Below are positions 1 through 5,323 of a stretch of 7,430 nt of DNA, piece after piece; position 1 is the first letter of the stretch; every line of letters starts with the position of its first letter. Source of the DNA: Methanobacteriota archaeon (GTDB lineage: Archaea; Altiarchaeota; Altiarchaeia; IMC4; QMZM01); assembly GCA_903930485.1 (NCBI GenBank), contig CAIYYO010000218.1, positions 1-7,430 on the forward strand. The letters run 5' to 3'. The notes below the pieces were generated by a model that saw only the letters and a program-made list of their open reading frames with translations, did no database searches and was not told the DNA's origin. The position numbers and the translations under genes were made by a program.

Positions 1-451
1 CAGGGAAGTTTCTTTTAAGAGAATCATCCAAGACCTGTGCTGTCTGCACGAATTCTGCAAGGCCCCGGTTCCTTATCACTGAATCCTTGGGCCTAAAGAC
101 CCCGGACCATATCGCCCAGACCTTGTAGACTGTGTCCGGGTAACGACCGCCTCCGAGGTCTACGGCTAGGACGTCGCATCTGTCCGTGATACTCATCACC
201 TTTCTGACGGTGTCAAAGCTTCTCGCATCCCCCCTGATAAAAACCAGGTTCGGATGCTTCTCTGAAAGCTTCTCCATAGATTTCTCGGCCTGTTCCCCGA
301 TGTCGACCGCTATCGTCCTGCTTGTTCGTTCGACGAATCTCTGAGTCGACTTGCCGACGTGCGGTCCTATCTCTATGACGACGGAGCCGGGCGGGACGGT
401 TTCATCAAGAAAATCCCTGTAGCGGCCAGCCACGTAGAGTATGGCGATCAT
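1..451 (-). CDS. SAM-dependent methyltransferase (class I fold), C-terminus cut by window edge
   Basis: The frame reads leftwards from an ATG at 451 and runs off the window after 150 codons, so the C-terminus is missing. Residues 24-36 (VVIEIGPHVGKST) form a Rossmann-type SAM-binding motif I. An acidic residue ends the next strand (IAVD, D50), GDAR follows at 74-77, and VDLGGG at 98-103 fits motif IV. This order is typical of class I methyltransferases. The substrate is not visible; a later stretch (IRNRG, about 126-130) is not one I can tie to a named enzyme. The start is 32 bases after the stop of the DUF835 gene, so it is probably the last gene of that operon. The frame stays open upstream into the DUF835 gene, but I found no ATG there and 451 is the first good start. 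Methyltransferase fold: fairly sure. Specific function: unknown. Confidence 0.8.
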   Translation of the reverse strand, partial: MIAILYVAGRYRDFLDETVPPGSVVIEIGPHVGKSTQRFVERTSRTIAVDIGEQAEKSMEKLSEKHPNLVFIRGDARSFDTVRKVMSITDRCDVLAVDLGGGRYPDTVYKVWAIWSGVFRPKDSVIRNRGLAEFVQTAQVLDDSLKRNFP

Positions 452-483
452 TCTGGAAGCTAGAAAATTTTTACCTTTCCGCT

Positions 484-1401
484 TTAAGAAAGGCCTCGTA
501 TGCCTGCCTCGAGAGTCTTCATCTCCCTCATAAGCAGGTGGAACTGCTGATCGTCGACCGTCGAATGATCCAGTGGCACGATAAGACGTGAGTTGCTGGT
601 GACGATGCTGTCGTTTATGGATTGGATGAACTTCAGGATCTCCTTATAGTCGTTCTGGGTTATCAGGTATTCGACCCCGTCAAGGAATACGACTCCGTCG
701 GTTGTCTTCTTTATGAACTCCTTGATGGTGTGCGAGAGCTCGACTATGTCCGTCGGGTCGACGTGGCTTTCCTCGGTCTTCTCGCGCGTCAGCCATATTA
801 TCGGCGTCAGTTTCAGGTTGTAATCCTCTCTTACGTCCTTAGGATACCTTCTCGTGATATAGAGGCCCTGCGATCCGTGAGTTACCAGGTTCACGAAGAT
901 CTCGTTGCTCCTCAAAGGCTTCTCCTCGTCTATGAGGTAGCTGTGCCCCTTCCTGACTATCTCGGTTAGGACGGATTTGCTGCTGCTCTCTTTCTCCGTA
1001 ACCGGGGTAACTGGAACGAACTTGTAGAGCATGCCTTTCTTCATCGGAGAATAGATAAGGTAGGCGCCGATGGTCATGGATATCGCAATGATGGTCCTGC
1101 CTATGACCTGCATCATCTCGTAGATGGGCGAGGTCAGGAATACCATGTAGATGCTGGATACGTTGAACAAAAGGAGCCCGAGGACCGCGACGGCAAGCCA
1201 CGACCATCCCCTTATCTCCCTGCGGTCGCTTTTATACAGCCTCTTGTAAAGCCTTGCCCAATACACCATGGCCAAGACTGATAAGACCACGGCGAGGATG
1301 TTTATCAGGAGAACGTATTCGTTGCCTATGTTGTAGATGATCGGCTTAGGCGCGATCGGAGGCATTATGCTGTATCCCGGCATCAGGCTGTATTCTGTCA
1401 T
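484..1401 (-). CDS. Membrane protein with C-terminal DUF835 domain
   Basis: This is a 305-residue protein with three predicted membrane helices (about 30-50, 66-90 and 98-118), a linker rich in K, E and S (135-145), and a soluble C-terminal domain (about 150-300). The domain matches the archaeal DUF835 pattern as I remember it: WLTRE near 203-207, GVVFLDGVEYLI near 236-247, SNSRLIVPLDHSTVDD near 269-284, and a final LEAGIR. DUF835 proteins are often membrane-anchored or joined to signalling modules, and their function is unknown. The basic residues after helix 1 (RLYKRLYK) suggest that this loop faces the cytoplasm; three helices would leave the DUF835 domain on one side only, presumably inside. 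The gene starts inside the end of the upstream 66-residue gene (ATGA overlap), preceded by GAGGGA at Shine-Dalgarno distance, so translation is probably coupled. The methyltransferase gene follows. Confidence 0.88.
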   Translation of the reverse strand: MTEYSLMPGYSIMPPIAPKPIIYNIGNEYVLLINILAVVLSVLAMVYWARLYKRLYKSDRREIRGWSWLAVAVLGLLLFNVSSIYMVFLTSPIYEMMQVIGRTIIAISMTIGAYLIYSPMKKGMLYKFVPVTPVTEKESSSKSVLTEIVRKGHSYLIDEEKPLRSNEIFVNLVTHGSQGLYITRRYPKDVREDYNLKLTPIIWLTREKTEESHVDPTDIVELSHTIKEFIKKTTDGVVFLDGVEYLITQNDYKEILKFIQSINDSIVTSNSRLIVPLDHSTVDDQQFHLLMREMKTLEAGIRGLS

Positions 1402-1598
1402 TTTCTTCCCTCGACCCTTGAAGCTATCTCATCGAGGTCTATGTTCTTCTTTCTTGCCGGCGCGTTCATCTGTTTATCCGGGATCGGAATCGCTTCCGGC
1501 AAAGGAGCTGGTTTCCCGGCCGACAGGATCTTGTTCCTCCTCTTCTCGGTGTTCTTCTGCCTGATCTCTTTGAGGAGGCTTTCCACGTTCTCGGTCAT
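1398..1598 (-). CDS. Small cytosolic protein of unknown function, coupled to DUF835 gene
   Basis: This is a 66-residue, highly charged protein without membrane segments. Residues 1-26 (starting MTENVESLLKEIRQ) look like an amphipathic, coiled-coil-like helix. A proline-rich middle follows (PAPLPEAIPIPD, about 30-41), then a second charged helix (NIDLDEIASRVEGRK). I recognise no family. I count it as real because its TGA overlaps the ATG of the DUF835 gene by four bases, its last codons supply that gene's Shine-Dalgarno sequence, and a TATA-like box lies upstream at a plausible distance. The layout (helix, flexible proline linker, helix) would suit an adaptor or partner of the DUF835 membrane protein, but that is inference from position only. 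Frames on the opposite strand here are open too, but they have no promoter or operon context. Confidence 0.65.
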   Translation of the reverse strand: MTENVESLLKEIRQKNTEKRRNKILSAGKPAPLPEAIPIPDKQMNAPARKKNIDLDEIASRVEGRK

Positions 1599-1656
1599 CT
1601 TGAAACAATGCGGCTCTATTATAGAGTCATGTGTGTAATCTTATTCTCCCGATAAC

Positions 1657-1664
1657 TATAAAAA
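1657..1664 (-). promoter_or_regulatory. TATA-like box for the 66-residue/DUF835/methyltransferase operon
   Basis: Read on the minus strand the sequence is TTTTTATA, a good archaeal TATA box. It places the transcription start near 1632-1636, giving a leader of about 35 bases before the ATG at 1598. A 13-base inverted repeat (CTCTA-TTA-TAGAG, 1614-1626) falls in that leader. The element also reads TATAAAAA on the plus strand, so a role for lysA cannot be excluded, but lysA has a closer candidate. Confidence 0.5.
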
Positions 1665-1687
1665 CGTATGAGCGAACCTCTGAAGCG

Positions 1688-1695
1688 ATATATTA
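1688..1695 (+). promoter_or_regulatory. TATA-like box for lysA
   Basis: ATATATTA lies about 55 bases before the lysA ATG. It predicts a transcript start near 1716-1720 and a leader of about 30 bases that includes the GGGGGA motif at 1730-1735. No riboswitch-sized leader is present, so a lysine riboswitch is excluded. Confidence 0.45.
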
Positions 1696-1729
1696 CCCTT
1701 GAAGCGAATAATAGTATCTGGAAGTCTTA

Positions 1730-1735
1730 GGGGGA
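1730..1735 (+). promoter_or_regulatory. Possible Shine-Dalgarno sequence of lysA
   Basis: GGGGGA lies 13 bases before the ATG at 1749, longer than the ideal spacing. An in-frame TAG at 1728-1730 rules out any start further upstream, and no in-frame start lies between it and 1749. Confidence 0.4.
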
Positions 1736-1748
1736 TGGTTTTGCAAAA

Positions 1749-3005
1749 ATGGACGACAGATTCCTTGAAGAGATCGCTGCGGATTCCGGCACGCCGGTTT
1801 ACGTCTATTACGAGGACCGGATAATCAGGAACTACCGGGTTTTCCGCGACGCCTTCGCCGGCAGGTATCCTAAGACAAAGATACTATACGCGTACAAAGC
1901 CAACACAAGCCTCGCATTATGCGCTCTGCTTAAGAAAGAAGGCGCAGGAGCCGACACCGTTTCCGGCGGGGAGATAGAGACCGCCTTAAAGATTGGACTG
2001 GCCGGCAAAGACATCATATACTCTAGCAATTCTAAGACTGTCGAAGAGCTGCGCCTTGCAGTAGATTCCGGAGTAACGGTTAACGTAGACTCGCTCGAAG
2101 AGTTGGAGCAGCTTGAACTTGTCGCAGCCAAAAGGAAAAAAACCACTAGCATATCCTTCAGGATTAATCCGGGCATAGACCCCAAGACTCATCCCAAGAT
2201 AGCCACCGGTCTCAAAAGCTCGAAATTCGGGCTCCACATTGTAGGCGGATCAGCTTTGGAAGCGTACCGGAGGGCGAAAGAAATGAAGCACTTGGAGATC
2301 GCCGGAATCCATACGCACATAGGATCGCAGATAACAGACGCCTCTCCATTCGTCGAAGCCGCGGATAAATTAATGGAATTCGCCGCGTTGCTCAAGAAGG
2401 AATTAGAGATGCGGCTCGACTACGTAGATCTTGGAGGAGGACTTGGGATACCCTATCATAACGAGAAGGCAGTGACGCCTGACGAGCTCGCGCAGGCGGT
2501 TGTCTCCGTCGTCACGGAGTGGACTAAGAGCCTGGGATACGAGCCCGAACTCTGGCTCGAGCCTGGAAGGTATATCGTCGCAAACGCAGGATTGCTTCTC
2601 TCAAGGGTTCAAACGGTCAAGACAACTCCCTGCAAGAAAATAATAAATCTTGATGCCGGATTCAATACCCTGATCAGGCCTGCCATGTACGATGCATATC
2701 ACCGGATAACGGTAGTCGGCAAAACAGGCGAGACCGCGTCCGAGAAATACGACGTCGCAGGCAGCGTCTGCGAATCCGGGGACATCTTCGCAAAGGACCG
2801 AGAGCTCCCTAAAACAGAAGCAGGCGACCTTATAGTCATACACGACGCCGGGGCATACGGCTACGCCATGGCGAGCAGATACAACTCGCGGCCCATGCCG
2901 CCCGAAGTCCTGATAAGGAAGAACGGCACATACGAGAACATCAGGGAAAGAGAGACCATGAAGGACCTCTACCGCGGACAGAAGATCCCGAAGGATCTCC
3001 TCTAA
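1749..3005 (+). CDS. lysA: Diaminopimelate decarboxylase
   Basis: This 418-residue protein removes CO2 from meso-diaminopimelate to give L-lysine, using pyridoxal phosphate; it is the last step of the DAP lysine pathway and cytosolic. The fold is the alanine-racemase-type barrel plus a C-terminal beta domain. The PLP lysine is K50 in YAYKAN. HTHIGSQ (188-194) and GGGLG (229-233) bind cofactor phosphate, and EPGR is at 271-274. C341-E342 in CESGD is the catalytic cysteine pair supplied across the dimer, and the tyrosine motif AYGYAM begins near 369. Length and motif order match LysA, and VCESGDIFAKDREL is characteristic of DAP decarboxylase rather than ornithine or arginine decarboxylases. The gene stands alone: no dapA, dapB or dapF is beside it, and both neighbouring genes are on the other strand. 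The other DAP pathway enzymes must be encoded elsewhere. Confidence 0.96.
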   Translation: MDDRFLEEIAADSGTPVYVYYEDRIIRNYRVFRDAFAGRYPKTKILYAYKANTSLALCALLKKEGAGADTVSGGEIETALKIGLAGKDIIYSSNSKTVEELRLAVDSGVTVNVDSLEELEQLELVAAKRKKTTSISFRINPGIDPKTHPKIATGLKSSKFGLHIVGGSALEAYRRAKEMKHLEIAGIHTHIGSQITDASPFVEAADKLMEFAALLKKELEMRLDYVDLGGGLGIPYHNEKAVTPDELAQAVVSVVTEWTKSLGYEPELWLEPGRYIVANAGLLLSRVQTVKTTPCKKIINLDAGFNTLIRPAMYDAYHRITVVGKTGETASEKYDVAGSVCESGDIFAKDRELPKTEAGDLIVIHDAGAYGYAMASRYNSRPMPPEVLIRKNGTYENIRERETMKDLYRGQKIPKDLL

Positions 3006-3111
3006 GGTCCCCTGAAAGATGATGAGAAAAAGATATAGAAACCGCTGACGTAAACCTGCAAGGGCTTGCGGATGATGACGCTTATGAGCTCTGAAAATTC
3101 CTTAGGCTTAA

Positions 3112-3495
3112 TCAGAGCCTGACCTTTTCAACCCGACGCAGCAGCCGCATAACCTCTTCATAGACTTCTTCGATCGTCATAGCTTTTCCTTCTCCGTCTC
3201 CGAGGACACTGTAGCCTGCGTCGCATATTTCGTAGTCGAGCTCCGCGTTCAGGGAGCTGTGGATGTTTCCTTCGCTGAAAGACCTGTAGATGGAGACCCT
3301 GACTTCCCGGCCGTCGGGTTCGGACTTTTCCTCAACCTCGAGCCTAAAATCCTCGTCGCCGTTGACGAGAATCTGAGCTTCGAACACTTCCTCGTCGTCG
3401 GTTATGCTGTCGACTATGAGATCAAAGAGCCCTCGCTCCTTCTTTTTCCTGGCTTCATGCACCTGCATCAAAGCATTGACTATAGAATCATCCAT
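3112..3495 (-). CDS. Hypothetical acidic protein, second gene of zinc-ribbon pair
   Basis: This is a 127-residue soluble protein that I do not recognise. It opens with a helix containing the basic cluster HEARKKKERG (about 13-22), continues with a very acidic region (SITDDEEVFEAQ, then EEKSEPDGRE), and ends in an amphipathic helix (TIEEVYEEVMRLLRRVEKVRL). The middle looks beta-rich (AQILVNG, FRLEVEE, VRVSIYRS). The start ATG lies six bases after the TGA of the zinc-ribbon gene, so the two are almost certainly co-transcribed and may act together. A frame on the plus strand covers part of the same stretch, but it lacks a promoter and gene context, so I prefer the minus strand. No catalytic motif is visible. 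Confidence 0.72.
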   Translation of the reverse strand: MDDSIVNALMQVHEARKKKERGLFDLIVDSITDDEEVFEAQILVNGDEDFRLEVEEKSEPDGREVRVSIYRSFSEGNIHSSLNAELDYEICDAGYSVLGDGEGKAMTIEEVYEEVMRLLRRVEKVRL

Positions 3496-3501
3496 TTAAA
3501 T

Positions 3502-3690
3502 TCAGCTCTCGTAATGTCCCTCTCTTATGATGGCGGAGATGCCGTCGCCGTGGACTTCCGCGCCGCAATAGGTGCATTTGGCGTTCTTGAACTTCTCGCC
3601 GTTCCTCAGAAAGACGCTTATCCTCTCCGGACACTTGGGACAGCAGCCGTAGACGATCTCGCCCTGCCCTTCTATCACCATCTTTGCCAA
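3502..3690 (-). CDS. Small zinc-ribbon protein, TTG start
   Basis: This is a 62-residue protein with two paired cysteine motifs, C17-P-K-C20 and C39-T-Y-C42, followed by GAEVHGDGI: a zinc ribbon probably using four cysteines. It aligns without gaps over its first 58 residues to the protein at 5324-5725, with 34 identical positions by hand count. That alignment sets the start: its residue 1 corresponds to a TTG at 3690, and AAGGGA lies 7 bases before it. The frame extends upstream to an ATG at 3804, but those 38 extra residues have no counterpart in the paralogue and run across likely promoter sequence. The role is unknown; free-standing ribbons of this kind could bind nucleic acid or a protein partner. 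It is the first gene of a pair with the 127-residue protein. Confidence 0.8.
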   Translation of the reverse strand: MAKMVIEGQGEIVYGCCPKCPERISVFLRNGEKFKNAKCTYCGAEVHGDGISAIIREGHYES

Positions 3691-3697
3691 GTCTGGA

Positions 3698-3703
3698 TCC
3701 CTT
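3698..3703 (-). promoter_or_regulatory. Shine-Dalgarno sequence supporting the TTG start at 3690
   Basis: The minus strand reads AAGGGA seven bases before the TTG. Together with the gapless alignment to the paralogue, it decides the start. Possible TATA-like boxes lie further upstream, at about 3757-3764 (TTTTTATC) and 3734-3741 (AACATATT); I cannot choose between them. Confidence 0.55.
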
Positions 3704-3867
3704 CCCTGTAGCTGTTTTGCTGTAAACGTTTGCAAGCGCCCGAATATGTTGCCCGTGATAAAAAGATATGAAAGTCTGGGAATAAAAATGACGCTGCGGG
3801 GCATTTATTTTTAGCTCTTTCTGCCCTATTCTCCGACAAAAAATTCAGTGGCTAAAGCTTTTACACG

Positions 3868-3898
3868 CTTATAAACCCAGGAAAACATAATCTGATTT
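3868..3898 (+). promoter_or_regulatory. Leaderless promoter, copy 1 (TATA plus imperfect palindrome)
   Basis: CTTATAAACCC at 3868-3878 is a TATA box centred about 26-27 bases before the ATG, so transcription should begin at or just before the start codon. TAATCTGATTT at 3888-3898 abuts the ATG; it differs by one base from the perfect palindrome in copies 2 and 3. There is no Shine-Dalgarno motif. The same block recurs at 4201 and 4538. Confidence 0.75.
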
Positions 3899-4174
3899 AT
3901 GGACTCAACACTAAAGATTATTTCTGTCCTGATGATATCCTTATTTGTGATCGCTGGAGTTTACGCAGACATCGCTCCGATCCCCGGCGGGGGCGGAAGC
4001 GGCCTGAACGTGTTATTGGCGCCTTTGCTAATCGTCGCAGTCCTAGCCGCGGGCGCGATCGCGCTCGGGTGTATCGCTCTTATTTCATGGCTCGTCATCA
4101 GGAGGATGAGGAAGAAAAAGGCTCCTGAAAAACCGGTTGACAGCGCTCCGCAAGAACAGCCTAAAGCCGGTTGA
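3899..4174 (+). CDS. Small single-helix membrane protein, array copy 1
   Basis: This is a 91-residue protein of unknown function. Residues 1-23 look like a signal peptide ending VYA, with cleavage expected before D24. The mature protein would begin DIAPIPGGGGSG, only about 15 residues outside the membrane. A membrane helix follows (about 39-67), then a strongly basic stop-transfer cluster RRMRKKK (68-74), and a cytoplasmic tail of about 17 residues rich in P, E and Q (ending EQPKAG). That predicts a type I topology, N outside and C inside. No lipobox cysteine and no type III (pilin) signal are present. Its signal peptide start differs from copies 2 and 3 and lacks their extra lysines. The gene has its own leaderless promoter and is divergent from the zinc-ribbon pair. 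Confidence 0.85.
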   Translation: MDSTLKIISVLMISLFVIAGVYADIAPIPGGGGSGLNVLLAPLLIVAVLAAGAIALGCIALISWLVIRRMRKKKAPEKPVDSAPQEQPKAG

Positions 4175-4177
4175 ACC

Positions 4178-4191
4178 TTCGCGAACGCGAA
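4178..4191 (+). other. Short inverted repeat after array copy 1
   Basis: TTCGC-GAAC-GCGAA can form a five-base-pair hairpin four bases after the stop of copy 1. No T-tract follows, so it is not a clear terminator. Copy 2 keeps only the left arm, so it is not a conserved part of the array. Confidence 0.35.
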
Positions 4192-4200
4192 ATATGCATG

Positions 4201-4231
4201 CTTATAAACCCAAAAAAACATAATCTGATTA
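4201..4231 (+). promoter_or_regulatory. Leaderless promoter, copy 2 (TATA plus perfect palindrome)
   Basis: CTTATAAACCC at 4201-4211 is the TATA box. TAATCTGATTA at 4221-4231 is a perfect palindrome around a central T and abuts the ATG at 4232. The spacing matches the other two copies exactly, which supports the first ATG rather than the in-frame ATG four codons later. Confidence 0.78.
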
Positions 4232-4522
4232 ATGGACGCGTCGATGAAAGCAAAAAAGGCGTCGTTTACGGCCCTGTTGATAATCTTCTTGATGATTGCC
4301 GGAGCTTATGCGGACATCGCTCCTTTCCCTGGTGGAGGAGGCCGGGGCAACCCCAGACCATTGACCACTCAAGTATTGATCGTCGCCGCACTCGCATGCG
4401 GAGTCATAGTCCTCGCAGTGATCGCCATTATCTCATGGCTCGTCATCAGGAGGATGAGGAAGAAAAAGGCAGCTGAAAAACCTGTTGATGGCGCTCCGCA
4501 GGAACAGCCTAAAGCCGGTTGA
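4232..4522 (+). CDS. Small single-helix membrane protein, array copy 2
   Basis: This is a 96-residue paralogue of copies 1 and 3. The signal peptide (1-27) has a KAKK n-region and ends AYA before DIAPFPGGGG, so the outside segment is about 20 residues and includes GRGNPRPL. The membrane helix spans about 47-72, followed by RRMRKKK (73-79) and the tail AAEKPVDGAPQEQPKAG. The tail is nearly identical to copy 1 in protein and DNA, while the first eight residues match copy 3, so this middle copy is a mosaic. No function is known to me. The strongly kept parts are the cleavage region, the proline-glycine stretch (shared with copy 1 only) and the basic anchor. Confidence 0.86.
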   Translation: MDASMKAKKASFTALLIIFLMIAGAYADIAPFPGGGGRGNPRPLTTQVLIVAALACGVIVLAVIAIISWLVIRRMRKKKAAEKPVDGAPQEQPKAG

Positions 4523-4537
4523 ACCTTCGCGATAATG

Positions 4538-4568
4538 TTTATAAACCCGGGAAAACATAATCTGATTA
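4538..4568 (+). promoter_or_regulatory. Leaderless promoter, copy 3 (TATA plus perfect palindrome)
   Basis: TTTATAAACCC at 4538-4548 is the TATA box, and TAATCTGATTA at 4558-4568 abuts the ATG at 4569. It is identical in layout to copy 2. It starts only 16 bases after the stop of copy 2. Confidence 0.78.
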
Positions 4569-4835
4569 ATGGATGCATCGATGAAAGCAAAAAGGATCGC
4601 GTTTTCCGCCCTGCTCTTCATTTTTTTGACCGCAGCCGGAGTTTATGCAGACGTCCCTCCATACTCTCCTCTAATAGATAGCGACCTGACGAGCGTATTA
4701 GTCATCGTTATTCTTGCAGGAGCGGTCATAGCCCTTTTAGGGATCGTCGTTATTTCTTGGCTCGTGATTAAGAAAATGAGGAAGAAAAATGCGGCTGAAA
4801 AACCTGTTGACGGCGCCTTGAAGGAACAGGGTTAG
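4569..4835 (+). CDS. Small single-helix membrane protein, array copy 3
   Basis: This is an 88-residue paralogue and the most divergent of the three. The signal peptide (1-27) starts MDASMKAKR and ends VYA before DVPPYSP. The glycine run of the other two is replaced by DVPPYSPLIDSDLTS, which makes the outside segment acidic. The membrane helix spans about 43-67, with the basic anchor KKMRKKN (68-74) and a shortened tail AAEKPVDGALKEQG. Retention of topology, anchor and EKPVDGA while the outer segment changes suggests that the membrane and inner parts carry the conserved role; this is inference. The stop is TAG, 18 bases from the convergent cytosine deaminase gene. Confidence 0.84.
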   Translation: MDASMKAKRIAFSALLFIFLTAAGVYADVPPYSPLIDSDLTSVLVIVILAGAVIALLGIVVISWLVIKKMRKKNAAEKPVDGALKEQG

Positions 4836-4851
4836 AAGAGGCGAGCCTCTT
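4836..4851 (+). terminator. Hairpin between convergent gene ends
   Basis: AAGAGG-CGAG-CCTCTT forms a six-base-pair stem (seven if the C-G pair closes) directly after the stop of array copy 3, followed by a short T-rich stretch. It fills the 18-base gap before the end of the convergent deaminase gene, so it could separate the two transcripts. The T-tract is short, so intrinsic termination is uncertain. Confidence 0.45.
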
Positions 4852-4853
4852 TG

Positions 4854-5297
4854 CTATTCTCCTATGTCCTCATTCCAGAGAGTGGGTCTTTCCTTTATGA
4901 ACTTGGACAACATGTTCCTGCATTCTGCGCTGTCGAGGTTTATCACTTTGACGCCCCGCTTTTTTAACAGCGTCTCAGGGCCTTTGAAGGTCTCGTTCTC
5001 TCCGATGACTATCCGGGGGATCTTATAGAGCAGCACTGCTCCGCTGCACATGTCGCAGGGCGAGAGGGTAGAGTAAAGGGTGCATTTCGCATAGTCGCCG
5101 GCTTTCAGGCGGCCGGCGTTCTCAAGGCAGTCCATCTCGGCATGAAGTATCGCGGAATTATCCTGGACCCTCCTGTTGTGCCCCCGCCCGATTATTTTCC
5201 CATTTTTGACAAGAACCGCGCCTATCGGTATTCCTCCTACTATGCGGCCTCTGTAAGCTTCTTTTATTGCTTCCTTCATGTATCTTTTGTGGTCCAT
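4854..5297 (-). CDS. Cytosine deaminase, yeast (FCY1) type
   Basis: This 147-residue zinc enzyme of the cytidine-deaminase fold is predicted to convert cytosine to uracil plus ammonia in pyrimidine salvage. Zinc ligands and the proton shuttle are H52-A-E54 and P80-C81-D-M-C84. The similarity to yeast cytosine deaminase, recalled from memory, covers the whole length: GRGHN at 37-41, LYSTLSPCDMCSGA at 74-87, IPR..IGEN..F at about 93-104, and the end RPTLW-NEDIGE. Residues that contact cytosine in the yeast enzyme appear kept (N41, F104, W141, D144), which favours free cytosine over tRNA adenosine or guanine as substrate. It is unrelated to the bacterial CodA amidohydrolase. The ATG lies 26 bases after the zinc-ribbon gene, so the two probably share a transcript. 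The 3' end converges with the membrane-protein array. Confidence 0.9.
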   Translation of the reverse strand: MDHKRYMKEAIKEAYRGRIVGGIPIGAVLVKNGKIIGRGHNRRVQDNSAILHAEMDCLENAGRLKAGDYAKCTLYSTLSPCDMCSGAVLLYKIPRIVIGENETFKGPETLLKKRGVKVINLDSAECRNMLSKFIKERPTLWNEDIGE

Positions 5298-5323
5298 GAC
5301 GTGAAAGATTCAGACCCAAAGAA

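Larger units (their letters stand above)
3868..4835 (+). repeat. Tandem array of three promoter-plus-gene units
   Basis: Three direct repeats have starts 333 and 337 bases apart, each made of one promoter block and one small membrane-protein gene. Copies 1 and 2 share an identical 38-base stretch over the end of the membrane helix and the basic anchor (4085-4122 and 4433-4470). They also share an identical 31-base stretch across the stop codon (4154-4184 and 4502-4532). Copies 2 and 3 share the N-terminal coding start (MDASMKAK). The third copy has diverged at its 3' end. Confidence 0.9.

Noticed and set aside
622..969. Plus-strand open frame of 115 residues
   Set aside because: It lies wholly inside the DUF835 gene on the opposite strand, has no promoter, and the minus-strand frame has clear family motifs.
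1599..1748. Lysine riboswitch upstream of lysA
   Set aside because: The predicted leader is only about 30 bases, far shorter than a riboswitch aptamer.
3259..3711. Plus-strand open frame of 150 residues
   Set aside because: It is antisense to both the zinc-ribbon gene and its partner. The minus-strand cysteine motifs and the paralogue alignment show which strand codes.
4171..4476. Plus-strand open frame of 101 residues across array copies 1 and 2
   Set aside because: It is shifted relative to copy 2, crosses its promoter, and is charged without domain features; the three paralogous frames are the real ones.
3868..4835. CRISPR-like array
   Set aside because: The repeats are over 300 bases apart and contain paralogous genes; there are no short regular repeats with unique spacers.
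3899..4835. Archaeal pilins or lipoproteins
   Set aside because: There is no class III signal peptide site before the hydrophobic segment and no lipobox cysteine; the cleavage region is a standard AxA-like site.
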